DNA from: UBA8752 sp002336475
GTDB taxonomy: Bacteria; Bacteroidota; Bacteroidia; Flavobacteriales_D; Sanyastnellaceae
DNA: 64,000 bases
NCBI GenBank assembly: GCA_943846755.1
Contig: OX044365.1
Span: forward strand, 1,550,001 to 1,614,000
Reading direction: 5' to 3'
In this document: in pieces, positions 51,355-60,019 of the stretch
Position numbering within the stretch: the stretch's first letter is position 1
How the letters are laid out: each line of letters starts with the position of its first letter
Program-made: the position numbers and the translations under genes
Notes under the pieces: model-generated
What the model saw: only the letters and a program-made list of their open reading frames with translations
Told to the model about the DNA's origin: nothing
Databases searched by the model: none

Positions 51355-53062
51355 CCTCCACGCCCAAGTCCCGTCCCAATGCGGCAATGCGGAGACCCAA
51401 CTGTTGCCAAGCTTCGGCATGCGCCGTGCCTTCTGCCCAATCTGCGCGCACAGAAAAGTAAAACTTAATCTTGGGCTCTGTTCCCGAAGGACGCGCCGAA
51501 ACCAAGGCTCCATCAGCGGTCAGAAACTGCACCACATTGGAGGGTGGCAGTCCATTCCAGCCCTCGAGGTGATCGCGCACTTCGGCAATGTCCTCTCCGC
51601 CAAGCGATGCAGGCGGGTTGGTTCGAAAAGCCGACATCATCTCGCGGATTTCCTCTGACCCCGTGATGCCTTCGCGCTTGAGCGAGACCAAAGCCTCGCG
51701 GTACATTCCATAGTGGCGGTGCAGGTCCCTCAACCTGTCGAGGAGGGTGCGCCCCTTGCGCCATTCGACATGGGCCATTTCTGCAATCATGGCCGCCGCT
51801 GCAATCGCGTCTTTGTCGCGCACCTCATCCCCCACGAGATAACCATAGCTCTCTTCTCCCCCGACCAAGAACTGCCCGCTCCCTTCGCGGCTGAGTATCT
51901 CGGCTGCAATCCACTTGAACCCGGTGAGGGTCTCTGCGACAGGTACATCAAAGGAGGTGGCGATTTCAGAAATCAAACGGGTGGTCACAATGGTACGGGC
52001 CACAAAATCGCCCTCTTGCAGGCCTCCCCGGTCTGCCTTTGTGCGGAGGACATATTGCACCAACAAAGACGCGAGCTCATTGCCATTGAGCAAACGAAAT
52101 ACGCCCTCGGCGTCGCGAACAGCGGCTCCTACGCGGTCTGAGTCGGGGTCAGTAGCCAACACCAAGTCGGCGCCCTTTTCCTCGGCGCGATCCAGCGCCA
52201 TCCGCAGTGCGCTCGCCTCCTCTGGATTGGGCGACTCGACCGTTGGAAAGGCTCCGTCTGGGTCGGATTGAGACGCCAACACCTCCACATTTCGGAAGCC
52301 ACAGGCCTCTAGGGCAGGCGCCATACTTACAGTGCCGGTCCCATGAAGGGGCGAATACACCACGCTCAAGTCCGAACCCTCCGCGATCAGTTCAACGTCC
52401 AACCGGTGAGATGCGATCGTGGCGTAATAATCGCGGTCCATTTCTGGACCAATCGTCTTGATCAAAGGGTCTCCGGCTTCGGACTGCTTCACGGATTGAA
52501 GTCCATCGACAGCCCGAACACGGGCAATGATGCCCTTGTCATGGGGGGGCACGATTTGACCACCGTCGCCCCAATACACTTTGTATCCGTTGTATTCCTT
52601 GGGGTTGTGGCTGGCGGTGATGACAATGCCAGCCTGGCACCCCAGCTGCCGGATCGCGAAACTGAGCTCCGGTGTTGGGCGCAGACCATCAAAGACATGC
52701 GCCACAATGCCGTTACCCGCCAGCACCTCTGCTGCCACTTGGGTAAAGGTGTCGCTGTCATGGCGGCTGTCGTGCGCGATGGCCACGGCCTTGTCGCCCG
52801 GATGGTGGGCGGAGATGTAGTCTGCCAATCCTTGGGTGGCCATGGCGACTACCGCGGCATTCATCCGGTTCGTTCCGGGCCCCATAATCCCCCGCATCCC
52901 GCCTGTTCCAAATGCCAAATCTTGGTGGAACGCTTCCAGCAGAGGCGCCGTATCGGTGTCGTCCAGCATGCCTTGCACAACAGCGCGTGTTGCAGGATCG
53001 TAGGGCTCCTGGGTCCAAGCTTGGGCTTTGGCCCGAATTGCATCCAAGTTCATAGGGGTCAT
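51344..53062 (-). CDS. Phospho-sugar mutase (phosphoglucomutase/phosphomannomutase family)
   Basis: The 572-residue protein has the alpha-D-phosphohexomutase domains in order: FGTGGMRGIMGPGTNRMN, the phosphoserine loop VITASHNPKEYNGYKVYW, the metal loop ATDPDSDRVG, the sugar-binding loop GGEESYGYLVGDEVRDKD and the phosphate-binding RPSGTEPKIKFY. It interconverts hexose 1- and 6-phosphates and so feeds nucleotide-sugar synthesis. The ATG at 53062 overlaps the rfbD stop (ATGA), so coupling is likely; an ATG at 53053 is also possible. Confidence 0.94.
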   Translation of the reverse strand: MTPMNLDAIRAKAQAWTQEPYDPATRAVVQGMLDDTDTAPLLEAFHQDLAFGTGGMRGIMGPGTNRMNAAVVAMATQGLADYISAHHPGDKAVAIAHDSRHDSDTFTQVAAEVLAGNGIVAHVFDGLRPTPELSFAIRQLGCQAGIVITASHNPKEYNGYKVYWGDGGQIVPPHDKGIIARVRAVDGLQSVKQSEAGDPLIKTIGPEMDRDYYATIASHRLDVELIAEGSDLSVVYSPLHGTGTVSMAPALEACGFRNVEVLASQSDPDGAFPTVESPNPEEASALRMALDRAEEKGADLVLATDPDSDRVGAAVRDAEGVFRLLNGNELASLLVQYVLRTKADRGGLQEGDFVARTIVTTRLISEIATSFDVPVAETLTGFKWIAAEILSREGSGQFLVGGEESYGYLVGDEVRDKDAIAAAAMIAEMAHVEWRKGRTLLDRLRDLHRHYGMYREALVSLKREGITGSEEIREMMSAFRTNPPASLGGEDIAEVRDHLEGWNGLPPSNVVQFLTADGALVSARPSGTEPKIKFYFSVRADWAEGTAHAEAWQQLGLRIAALGRDLGVEVSV

Positions 53063-53946
53063 TCAGATTTGGTAGAGGCAAATTTCGCCCCAAGACAGCG
53101 CTCGAGCCCTACCTCCCACGAAATAGGGGTGCGGTCGAGCTTCTCAAAAAAACGGCTTTCGTCCAATTTGCTGTATGCAGGGCGGGTAGCGCGTGTAGGA
53201 AAAGCATCCGATGACACCGCGTCTACCCTCACATGGGGGGCCCTCAAACGCATGATTTTAGCGGCAAACCCATGCCAGGTGGTGATCCCACTGTGGCCGT
53301 AATGTTGGACGCCGGCCATGTCCTCAGGGGCTTGTTGGACTGCACGTGCCCAGTGCAATAAGTCTGCCGCAAAATCTCCAACGTGGGTGGGACACCCCCA
53401 TTGGTCGTCCACCACGGTCAACACCTCACGGCCTTCCGCAAGGCGCAGCATGGTATTGAGAAAGTTCTTTCCGTCCCGGTCATAAAGCCACCCTACCCTC
53501 ACAACCGATGCGGTCGGACAGGCCGCTTGCAGCGCCGTTTCACCTGCGAGTTTACTGGCGCCGTATACCCCCGTTGGTCCAGTGGGGTCTCCGGGCAAAT
53601 AGGGCCGGTCACCCTGCCCGTTGAACACATAATCGGTGCCAATGTGGATGACCTTGATGTTCCGGTCTTCGCATGCCTTTCCCAAATGCCCGGGTGCCTC
53701 CCCGTTGACAAGGAAGGCCATGTCACGGTCGTCTTCCGCCGCATCCACAGCCGTGTAGGCAGCGCAGCTCAACACGAGGTCGGGCCGAACACCGTCCAAT
53801 GCCTTGGGAAACGTACTGGGGTCCGCCAAGTCCATGCGGTCACGGCCCAGCGGGATCAACTCCAGGCCTTCAGCGGGTTCGCTTCCAGCAAGAGACAGCA
53901 ATCGTCCGCCCAATTGACCCGTTGTACCTGTGATGGCTATCCGCAT
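53059..53946 (-). CDS. rfbD: dTDP-4-dehydrorhamnose reductase
   Basis: The 295-residue SDR-type enzyme starts MRIAITGTTGQLGGRLL and has DYVFNGQGDRPYLPGDPTGP, the catalytic YGASKLAGE (YxxxK), RVGWLYDRDGKNFLNTML and the WGCPTHVGDFA block that marks RfbD/RmlD. It makes dTDP-L-rhamnose for cell-surface polysaccharide. rmlA, rmlB and rmlC are not in the window. It is followed directly by the phospho-sugar mutase, a related sugar-nucleotide function. Confidence 0.93.
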   Translation of the reverse strand: MRIAITGTTGQLGGRLLSLAGSEPAEGLELIPLGRDRMDLADPSTFPKALDGVRPDLVLSCAAYTAVDAAEDDRDMAFLVNGEAPGHLGKACEDRNIKVIHIGTDYVFNGQGDRPYLPGDPTGPTGVYGASKLAGETALQAACPTASVVRVGWLYDRDGKNFLNTMLRLAEGREVLTVVDDQWGCPTHVGDFAADLLHWARAVQQAPEDMAGVQHYGHSGITTWHGFAAKIMRLRAPHVRVDAVSSDAFPTRATRPAYSKLDESRFFEKLDRTPISWEVGLERCLGAKFASTKSE

Positions 53947-54019
53947 TCTACAAAGAAAATGACCCCGTCATTGGTTTTGGCACGCAATGTGCATGCCCAA
54001 CAACATCAAAGCGTTCACC

Positions 54020-54709
54020 ATGAAAAACCACCGCTTCTCTTTTTCCGCATCGAAGGCCCAAAGCTTGGCCTTGGCCGTTGCCCTTTTCGCCAGCTTCGCC
54101 GCTGAAGCCCAATGCTGCAACCAGGGCCGCGCTTCCCGTGCAGGCGTTTTTGAAATGTCCACAGGAGCCACCCAACTGGCATGGGGTGAATCGACCCTCG
54201 CACCGCTCCATGCCGACCTCAGTTGGTTTTCTCGGAGCCGCGGACCGCTGCGCACCGGAATCCGAATGGGCATTGCACACCTGGGCAACAGCACAGTAAA
54301 CAAGGCTTTACAACCCCCCAACGATGGGGCCATAGCAGAAGACACCCGTTACCGCATCTTGTTGCCGGGCATCAGTGGCGTTGTGCGACTGGACCCCTTG
54401 CGCGGTGGCTTTCGTCCCTTCATCGAGGGGGAAGCAGGGGTGGATGCCTCCTACGTGGACAAGCGTTCATTTGACAGCGCTGGCGAGCGCCAACAGCACA
54501 ACGTCACCACGTTTGACCCCGTGCTGCAATACGGTTGGTCCGCCGGTGCGCGCATCCGCTTCGGTCGCTCTGCATTTTTGGTGCTGCGTTATGGCAACAA
54601 ACAAGGAGGGTCGCTCAACATTCCCCTTGAAGAAGGTCCCGAGACCCTGTTTGAATCCGCCGACGGCGAGCGGCACACGGCCACTGTCGGCTTGAGTTTC
54701 GGGCTCTGA
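54020..54709 (+). CDS. Putative outer-membrane beta-barrel protein
   Basis: The 229-residue product has a signal peptide (MKNHRFSFSASKAQSLALAV, cleavage near AEAQ) then alternating hydrophobic strands with aromatic ends and a C-terminal strand TATVGLSFGL ending in leucine. Near the start of the mature part there are two adjacent cysteines (QCCNQG). This is the look of small outer-membrane barrel proteins, but I cannot name a family. The ATG at 54020 is used rather than 53987, to keep the signal peptide at the N terminus. Confidence 0.72.
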   Translation: MKNHRFSFSASKAQSLALAVALFASFAAEAQCCNQGRASRAGVFEMSTGATQLAWGESTLAPLHADLSWFSRSRGPLRTGIRMGIAHLGNSTVNKALQPPNDGAIAEDTRYRILLPGISGVVRLDPLRGGFRPFIEGEAGVDASYVDKRSFDSAGERQQHNVTTFDPVLQYGWSAGARIRFGRSAFLVLRYGNKQGGSLNIPLEEGPETLFESADGERHTATVGLSFGL

Positions 54710-54711
54710 GT

Positions 54712-55950
54712 TCAGGCGGCCCGCATGGCTTCTACGGGGTCCATGCGGGCCGCTTGCAGTGCCGGGGCCAATCCCGCAATGATCCCGCTGACCACAGCGA
54801 TGCCCAACCCAAGTAAAAACCGCTTGGGCCCAAACACCAGGGACATGCCCTCGGAAAACACGTTGACGGTCACCACGAGCATACCCACGGCAAACAGGGC
54901 CAAAAGGGCCCCCATGATGCACAGCGCCACCGCTTCGGTTAGAAATTGAGCCAGCACAAAACTGCGCTTTGCACCGAGTGCTTTTTGGACGCCAATCAAC
55001 GGTGTGCGCTCTTTGACCGATACAAACATGATGTTGGCGACGGAGAAGCATCCAATCAAGATGGCAAAGGCGCCGATGAACCAAACGCCGTATTCGACGC
55101 GGCCAAACAACACATCAATGAAGGCAGTCAGCATGTCGACCTCGTTGACGGCAAAGTCGGACTCATCGCGGGGATGCAGGCGGCGAATGGGACGATAGGC
55201 GGCGATGACTTCGCCCCGCAGTGTTTCGAGGTCTACTCCCGCCTTGGCACGGATCAAAATGCTCGACTTCAGCGCCTTGAAATTCAACAGCTGTTGGCCA
55301 AAGCTCACCGGAATCAAGGCCAAATCATCTGAGCCTTCTCCCACAATGGATGTGCCTTCTTGGGCCAAAACTCCGATGACCCGCGCCGTCCTACCAGCTA
55401 CCGTGCACGATTGGCCGATGGCGTTGCCGCTGGGAAACAAACGGTCTACCAATTTCTGGCCAAGCAGCACCACGGGAATGGATGCTTGTACCTCCCTTGG
55501 CGTAAAAAACCGCCCTTGGGCGATGTCCAACTCAATGGCGTCGAGATAGTCCAGTGTCACAGCCCCCAAACGGGCGCCTTGGAAGCTGCTGCTGCCTTTT
55601 TCGACCGTGACCATGCTGCCGGTCTGAAAAGCGATGCTTCTGGCCGAAGGCAGCCTGCCCTGCAGCAATTCGGCGTCTTTCAGCGTGGGGTCCTTGCGCA
55701 AAGCGTATTTCCACCAAGGGTAGCCTGCCGAGAAGGTCCATGGCATCTTCTCCACAAACAGAACATCACTTCTCACCGAACTGAAAATGCCTTTGAGGTT
55801 TTCCTCGAGCGAATCCGACACCGCAAACACCGCCGTGATCATGAAGATGCCGATCATAACCCCAAGCAGGGAAAGGAGGGTCCTGAGCCGGTTGGTCACC
55901 AGCGCTTGCCATGCTTGAATGAAACTTTCAACGAACAGCCTACGGGACAT
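54712..55950 (-). CDS. MacB/FtsX-type ABC transporter permease
   Basis: The 412-residue protein has an N-terminal segment (NRLRTLLSLLGVMIGIFMI), a periplasmic MacB-PCD domain (about 40-280) and three C-terminal membrane segments, with the FtsX block VGVQKALGAKRSFVLAQFLTEAV. It works with a separate ATPase, probably moving lipoproteins, lipids or small molecules, or in mechanotransmission. The start at 55950 follows MSRRLFVESFIQAWQAL. It is divergent from purH (66 bp), a frequent pairing in Bacteroidota, and its stop lies two bases from the barrel protein's stop. Confidence 0.9.
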   Translation of the reverse strand: MSRRLFVESFIQAWQALVTNRLRTLLSLLGVMIGIFMITAVFAVSDSLEENLKGIFSSVRSDVLFVEKMPWTFSAGYPWWKYALRKDPTLKDAELLQGRLPSARSIAFQTGSMVTVEKGSSSFQGARLGAVTLDYLDAIELDIAQGRFFTPREVQASIPVVLLGQKLVDRLFPSGNAIGQSCTVAGRTARVIGVLAQEGTSIVGEGSDDLALIPVSFGQQLLNFKALKSSILIRAKAGVDLETLRGEVIAAYRPIRRLHPRDESDFAVNEVDMLTAFIDVLFGRVEYGVWFIGAFAILIGCFSVANIMFVSVKERTPLIGVQKALGAKRSFVLAQFLTEAVALCIMGALLALFAVGMLVVTVNVFSEGMSLVFGPKRFLLGLGIAVVSGIIAGLAPALQAARMDPVEAMRAA

Positions 55951-55974
55951 GCTTGCTAAGCTAAGGCTCCAAGG

Positions 55975-56006
55975 TTTGAGCAGGGGGGCAAAGTGGTCTA
56001 ATTTCG
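55975..56006 (+). promoter_or_regulatory. Candidate promoter of purH
   Basis: TTTG at 55975-55978 and TAATTTCG at 55999-56006 are 20 bases apart, a good Bacteroidota -33/-7 spacing with one mismatch in the -7. The gap to the ATG at 56017 is short (10 bases), which is one reason to consider the ATG at 56032 as the true purH start. Confidence 0.4.
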
Positions 56007-56016
56007 CAGCTTCCCA

Positions 56017-57555
56017 ATGCCCCGCACCACCATGGAACGCCCCATCCGCAGAGCCCTCATTTCTGTCTTTCACAAAGAGGGCCTTGCCCCCATCGTCGAC
56101 CGCCTTCACGCCCACGGTGTGGAAATCCTTTCGACAGGTGGCACCCAACGTGCCATCGAAGCCCTTGGGGCCAAAGTCACCCCAGTGGAATCGGTCACCC
56201 AAACCGCAGAAATGCTCGGCGGGCGCGTCAAAACCCTCCACCCCATGGTGTTTGGGGGGATCTTGGCAAGGCGGGACTTTGAGCCCGATGACGTGGATGT
56301 TGCGGACCATGGCATCGGTCCCATCGACCTGGTCATCGTAGACCTTTATCCATTCGAAGAGACCTTGGCTTCCGGAGCAGAGGAGGGCGAAATCATCGAG
56401 AAGATTGACATCGGTGGCATCGCCCTGATCCGCGCTGCAGCCAAAAACTTCCGAGATGTCGTGTGCATCCCTTCTCGCGGCCAATACGGCGATTTGGTGG
56501 AGGCGTTGGGCAACGGCATGACCACCGGCCTGGACTTCCGGCGCAACATGGCAGGTGCTGCCTTCGGGGTGTCATCGGGCTATGACGCCGCCATCGGAAG
56601 GTGGGTGAGGGAAGGCGGAAACCCCGAAGTGCTTTCTGTCTTAGAAACCGCCAGTACCCCACTTCGTTATGGCGAGAACCCCCACCAACCTGGAGCCTTC
56701 TTTGGCGACCTTGAGGGTCTGTTCACCCAGCACAACGGTAAAGCTTTGAGCTACAACAACCTGCTAGATGTAGACGCCGCAGTGCAGCTCATGGGTGAAT
56801 ACAAGGATGGTGCGCCCACGGTAGCCATTCTCAAACACAACAACGCTTGCGGTCTCGCCACCCGGTCTGCACTTTCGCAAGCCTACACAGATGCCCTTGC
56901 GGGAGACCCCATCTCCGCATTTGGTGGGGTGGTCATAGCCAACCGCACCATGGACTTAGAGACTGCCGAAGCCCTTCACACGCTTTTTTGCGAAGTGGTT
57001 ATCGCACCGGACTTTGCACCGGAGGCCCTGGCCTTGTTGAGCAAAAAGAAGAACCGCATCCTGTTGCAACAGCGCCATTGGCCCCATGCTCCTCAGCTCG
57101 TGCGCAGCGCACTGGGTGGATACCTGGTTCAGAAACCCGACGACCGCATGGAAAATGCGGGAGACTTTACCTGTGTGACCAAGGTGACGCCAACGGCAGA
57201 GCAGTCTGAAGACCTCGCTTTTGCTTTGAAACTGGCCAAGCATACGCGCTCCAACACCATCGTTCTGGCCAAGGCCGGCCAATTGCTGGCCAGTGGAACC
57301 GGACAAACCTCCCGGGTGGACGCCTTGAACCAAGCCATTGACAAAGCGGGGCGCATGGGGTTCTCGCTCGAAGGGGCCGCGATGGCCAGCGATGCATTCT
57401 TCCCTTTCCCCGACTGCGTTGAAATCGCCCACAAGGCTGGTATTGCTGCAGTTGTGCAACCAGGAGGAAGCATCAAAGACGGCGAGAGTGTGGCGTATTG
57501 CGACGCCAACGGGGTCGTCATGGTGACCACAGGCATCCGCCATTTCAGGCACTGA
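56017..57555 (+). CDS. purH: Bifunctional AICAR formyltransferase / IMP cyclohydrolase
   Basis: The 512-residue enzyme has an N-terminal cyclohydrolase domain (ALISVFHKEG, GRVKTLHPMVFGGILARR, VDLYPFEETL) and a C-terminal AICAR formyltransferase domain with the KHNNACG catalytic block and the SDAFFPFPD and IQPGGS-like VVQPGGSIKDGE motifs. It performs the last two steps to IMP. Both 56017 and 56032 are possible starts. The mreB operon begins 103 bp downstream. Confidence 0.96.
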   Translation: MPRTTMERPIRRALISVFHKEGLAPIVDRLHAHGVEILSTGGTQRAIEALGAKVTPVESVTQTAEMLGGRVKTLHPMVFGGILARRDFEPDDVDVADHGIGPIDLVIVDLYPFEETLASGAEEGEIIEKIDIGGIALIRAAAKNFRDVVCIPSRGQYGDLVEALGNGMTTGLDFRRNMAGAAFGVSSGYDAAIGRWVREGGNPEVLSVLETASTPLRYGENPHQPGAFFGDLEGLFTQHNGKALSYNNLLDVDAAVQLMGEYKDGAPTVAILKHNNACGLATRSALSQAYTDALAGDPISAFGGVVIANRTMDLETAEALHTLFCEVVIAPDFAPEALALLSKKKNRILLQQRHWPHAPQLVRSALGGYLVQKPDDRMENAGDFTCVTKVTPTAEQSEDLAFALKLAKHTRSNTIVLAKAGQLLASGTGQTSRVDALNQAIDKAGRMGFSLEGAAMASDAFFPFPDCVEIAHKAGIAAVVQPGGSIKDGESVAYCDANGVVMVTTGIRHFRH

Positions 57556-57658
57556 TTTCCCAAAGGAGAACAAAACGCGGCTTATCCACCGCTTATCGTG
57601 TTGATTCTTCTGCAACAGGATGACCAACACATGCGTTTAAGCCCCAAATTTGGTTGAA

Positions 57659-58684
57659 ATGGGCCTGTTCAATTTCTTTATGCAGGAGATCGCCATCGAT
57701 CTCGGAACTGCCAACACTGTCATCTACTACGAGGACCAAGTTGTGGTGGACGAACCGTCCATCGTAGCCAAAGATCGCGCCTCGAACAAAACCGTAGCCA
57801 TTGGGCGTCAAGCCCAGCAAATGCACGGTAAGACCCACGAGAATATCAAAACGGTCCGGCCACTGAAAGACGGCGTGATTGCCGACTTTCAAAGTGCGGA
57901 GGACATGATCAAGGGGATGATCCGGATGATCCAACGCCGGAGAAGCCTGTTCAACCCCTCGCTGCGCATGGTGATTTGCATTCCATCTGGCATCACAGAA
58001 GTCGAAAAAAGAGCGGTAAAAGACAGCGCGGAGCACGCAGGTGCCAAAGAAGTCTTCTTGATCCACGAGCCCATGGCAGCAGCCATTGGAATCGGCATCG
58101 ACGTGGAAGAGCCCATGGGCAACATGATCATCGACATCGGTGGTGGCACTTCTGAAATTGCGGTGATCGCCCTTGGCGGTATCGTGACCGACAAGAACAT
58201 CCGTGTTGCGGGGGACGAGTTCACCCAAGACATCGAAGAGTACATGCGCCGTCAGCACAACATCCTTGTAGGAGAGCGTACGGCTGAGCAAATCAAAATT
58301 GAAGTGGGCAGCGCGTTGACGGAGCTCGACGAGCCCCCCGAAGATTATGCGGTGCGCGGACGGGACCTCATGACCGGCATCCCAAAGGAAATTCAGGTCA
58401 GCTATGCCGAGATCGCCATGGCCCTCGACAAGTCGATTTCCAAAATTGAGGAGGCCATCCTGAGCTGTTTGGAGAACACCCCACCGGAACTCTCTGCTGA
58501 CATCTACAAAACCGGCATCTATTTGGCTGGCGGAGGCGCATTGCTGCGCGGTTTGGACAAGAGGATTAGCTCCAAGACCCGCTTGCCTGTGCACGTGGCG
58601 GAAGAGCCTCTTCGCGCTGTGGCTCGTGGTACGGCCATTGCCCTCAAGAATGTCGAGAATTTCGCCTTCCTGATGCGCGAGTGA
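57659..58684 (+). CDS. mreB: Rod-shape-determining actin-like protein MreB
   Basis: The 341-residue actin-like ATPase has the phosphate-1 motif IAIDLGTANTVIYY, IPSGITEVEKRAVKDSAEHAGAKEV in the core, phosphate-2 IIDIGGGTSEIAVIALGG and the adenosine motif IYLAGGGALLRGLD. It forms filaments that guide cell-wall synthesis along the rod. ATG at 57659 is used; an in-frame TTG at 57650 is also present. A perfect 10-base palindrome (CCAAATTTGG, 57644-57653) lies just before the start. Confidence 0.97.
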   Translation: MGLFNFFMQEIAIDLGTANTVIYYEDQVVVDEPSIVAKDRASNKTVAIGRQAQQMHGKTHENIKTVRPLKDGVIADFQSAEDMIKGMIRMIQRRRSLFNPSLRMVICIPSGITEVEKRAVKDSAEHAGAKEVFLIHEPMAAAIGIGIDVEEPMGNMIIDIGGGTSEIAVIALGGIVTDKNIRVAGDEFTQDIEEYMRRQHNILVGERTAEQIKIEVGSALTELDEPPEDYAVRGRDLMTGIPKEIQVSYAEIAMALDKSISKIEEAILSCLENTPPELSADIYKTGIYLAGGGALLRGLDKRISSKTRLPVHVAEEPLRAVARGTAIALKNVENFAFLMRE

Positions 58685-58697
58685 CGCCGGCCTGCCG

Positions 58698-59510
58698 ATG
58701 CGGAACCTCTGGCTCCTTCTGATACGAAATGCGTTTACACTCGCCTTCATTGCCTTGATGGCCGTGTCGCTGTCCGTTCTGCTCCGAAACGACGGTGCTG
58801 CGCGGTCGAGTTGGTTTCGACAAACAGGCGCCATTTCCTTCATGATTGACAGCCAGCGAAACGGGTGGTCCAACTACCTCAAACTGGCAGAACAAAATGC
58901 AAAGCTTGCGGAAGAGAATGCCGACCTGAGGTCGCGCATGCTCTCCATGGAATTGGTGGCTTCGTGGGAAGAAGACACCGTTCGGCACTGGACGGTGCGC
59001 GAGGGCATGCTCATCAAGGGTCCCGATGGAAAGCCGCGCTCGCCTTCCATTGCAACCCCTGGTCGGGATGGCGGCATTGAAGCTGGAATGGGTGTGCTTT
59101 CTGGCGGTGCTGCTTTCGGCACGGTCGAAGAAACAGGAGAAGACCACTGCCGGATTTTGACGTTGATGCACAGCGGTACTTCGTGGAGCTGTCGCATTGG
59201 CCGCAATGGGCCCGTTGCCTCTTTGGGATGGGACGGGTTGGACATGGGCTTTCTGCAACTGCGAGATGTTCCCCGCCACGTGCAAGCCGCGCGCGGGGAT
59301 TCGATTTTTACCTCCGGTTACGACTTGCGTTTTCCTGCAGATGTCCTCATGGGCACTGTCTTTGAAGTCGAACGACAATCCGGTGCAGACTTTATGTCGG
59401 TGTCGGTGGTTCCTGCAGCTGATTTCAAAGCAGTCCGCCACCTGGAGTTTTTGGTTCACCAAGCGGACTCCGAGAGGACGGTGCTGTCATCAACCGCCTT
59501 GCAGCCATGA
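58698..59510 (+). CDS. mreC: Rod-shape-determining protein MreC
   Basis: The 270-residue protein has a short cytoplasmic tail, one membrane segment (NAFTLAFIALMAVSLSVLL), a coiled-coil helix (LKLAEQNAKLAEENADLRSR) and a periplasmic two-lobe beta domain with TPGRDGGIEAGMGVLSG and the late FTSGYDLRFPADVLMGTV block. It links MreB to PBP2 in the elongasome. It follows mreB by 13 bp and overlaps mreD in an ATGA. Confidence 0.94.
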   Translation: MRNLWLLLIRNAFTLAFIALMAVSLSVLLRNDGAARSSWFRQTGAISFMIDSQRNGWSNYLKLAEQNAKLAEENADLRSRMLSMELVASWEEDTVRHWTVREGMLIKGPDGKPRSPSIATPGRDGGIEAGMGVLSGGAAFGTVEETGEDHCRILTLMHSGTSWSCRIGRNGPVASLGWDGLDMGFLQLRDVPRHVQAARGDSIFTSGYDLRFPADVLMGTVFEVERQSGADFMSVSVVPAADFKAVRHLEFLVHQADSERTVLSSTALQP

Positions 59511-60019
59511 TCGTCTTGAGGATTCTGCTTTTGGTGTCTCTGCAGGCCTTCTTCCTGAGGGACGTTTCTCCTTTGGGAGAATGGACGCGGCCTGAATGGA
59601 CGTTGTGGGCCCTCTTGCTCATCCCGCCGAAAGCCAACTCATTTGTAAAGCTCATCCTCGGATTTACCATGGGCGTCGCCCTGGACATTGCCACAGGCTC
59701 CTATGGTCAGCACATGGTGGCTGGCACCGTACTGGGTGGATTTCTCCCTTCCTTGCACCGGCTTTTTGCACCCCGCGAGGGATACGAAATCAGCGATCAA
59801 CCCATCCTCAGGGACATGGGGTCAAGCTGGTTGGTCGGGCTCACCTTCTGCGCAGCACTGACCTATCACCTGACGCTCATGCTGGTCACCAATTGGTACT
59901 GGCACCTGATGCCCGGAGCCCTGATGCCCACCCTCACCAGCGCGGCCTTTACCACCCTTTGCTGTCTGGTCTTGCACCTGATGGTCTTCGCTCCTGATCG
60001 CCGCAAATCGAGCTCCTGA
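59507..60019 (+). CDS. mreD: Rod-shape-determining protein MreD
   Basis: The 170-residue protein has five hydrophobic segments and the small-loop features of MreD (PEWTLWALLLIPPKANSF, GFTMGVALDIATGSYGQHM). It is an integral-membrane partner of MreC. Its sequence is weakly conserved, as usual for this family, so the call relies on the operon: 4-base overlap with mreC upstream and 1-base overlap with mrdA downstream. Confidence 0.88.
   Translation: MIVLRILLLVSLQAFFLRDVSPLGEWTRPEWTLWALLLIPPKANSFVKLILGFTMGVALDIATGSYGQHMVAGTVLGGFLPSLHRLFAPREGYEISDQPILRDMGSSWLVGLTFCAALTYHLTLMLVTNWYWHLMPGALMPTLTSAAFTTLCCLVLHLMVFAPDRRKSSS

Noticed and set aside
57582..57590. TTATCCACC, one mismatch from a DnaA box, upstream of mreB
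   Set aside because: It is a single site with no cluster of boxes, AT-rich unwinding element or dnaA/dnaN nearby, so it is not an origin.
57644..57653. Perfect palindrome CCAAATTTGG just before mreB
   Set aside because: Ten bases, found once; too short to call an operator without a conserved pattern elsewhere.
57593..58873. 426-codon open frame opposite mreB
   Set aside because: It is antisense to the highly conserved mreB, with no domain; such mirror frames are common in GC-rich coding DNA.
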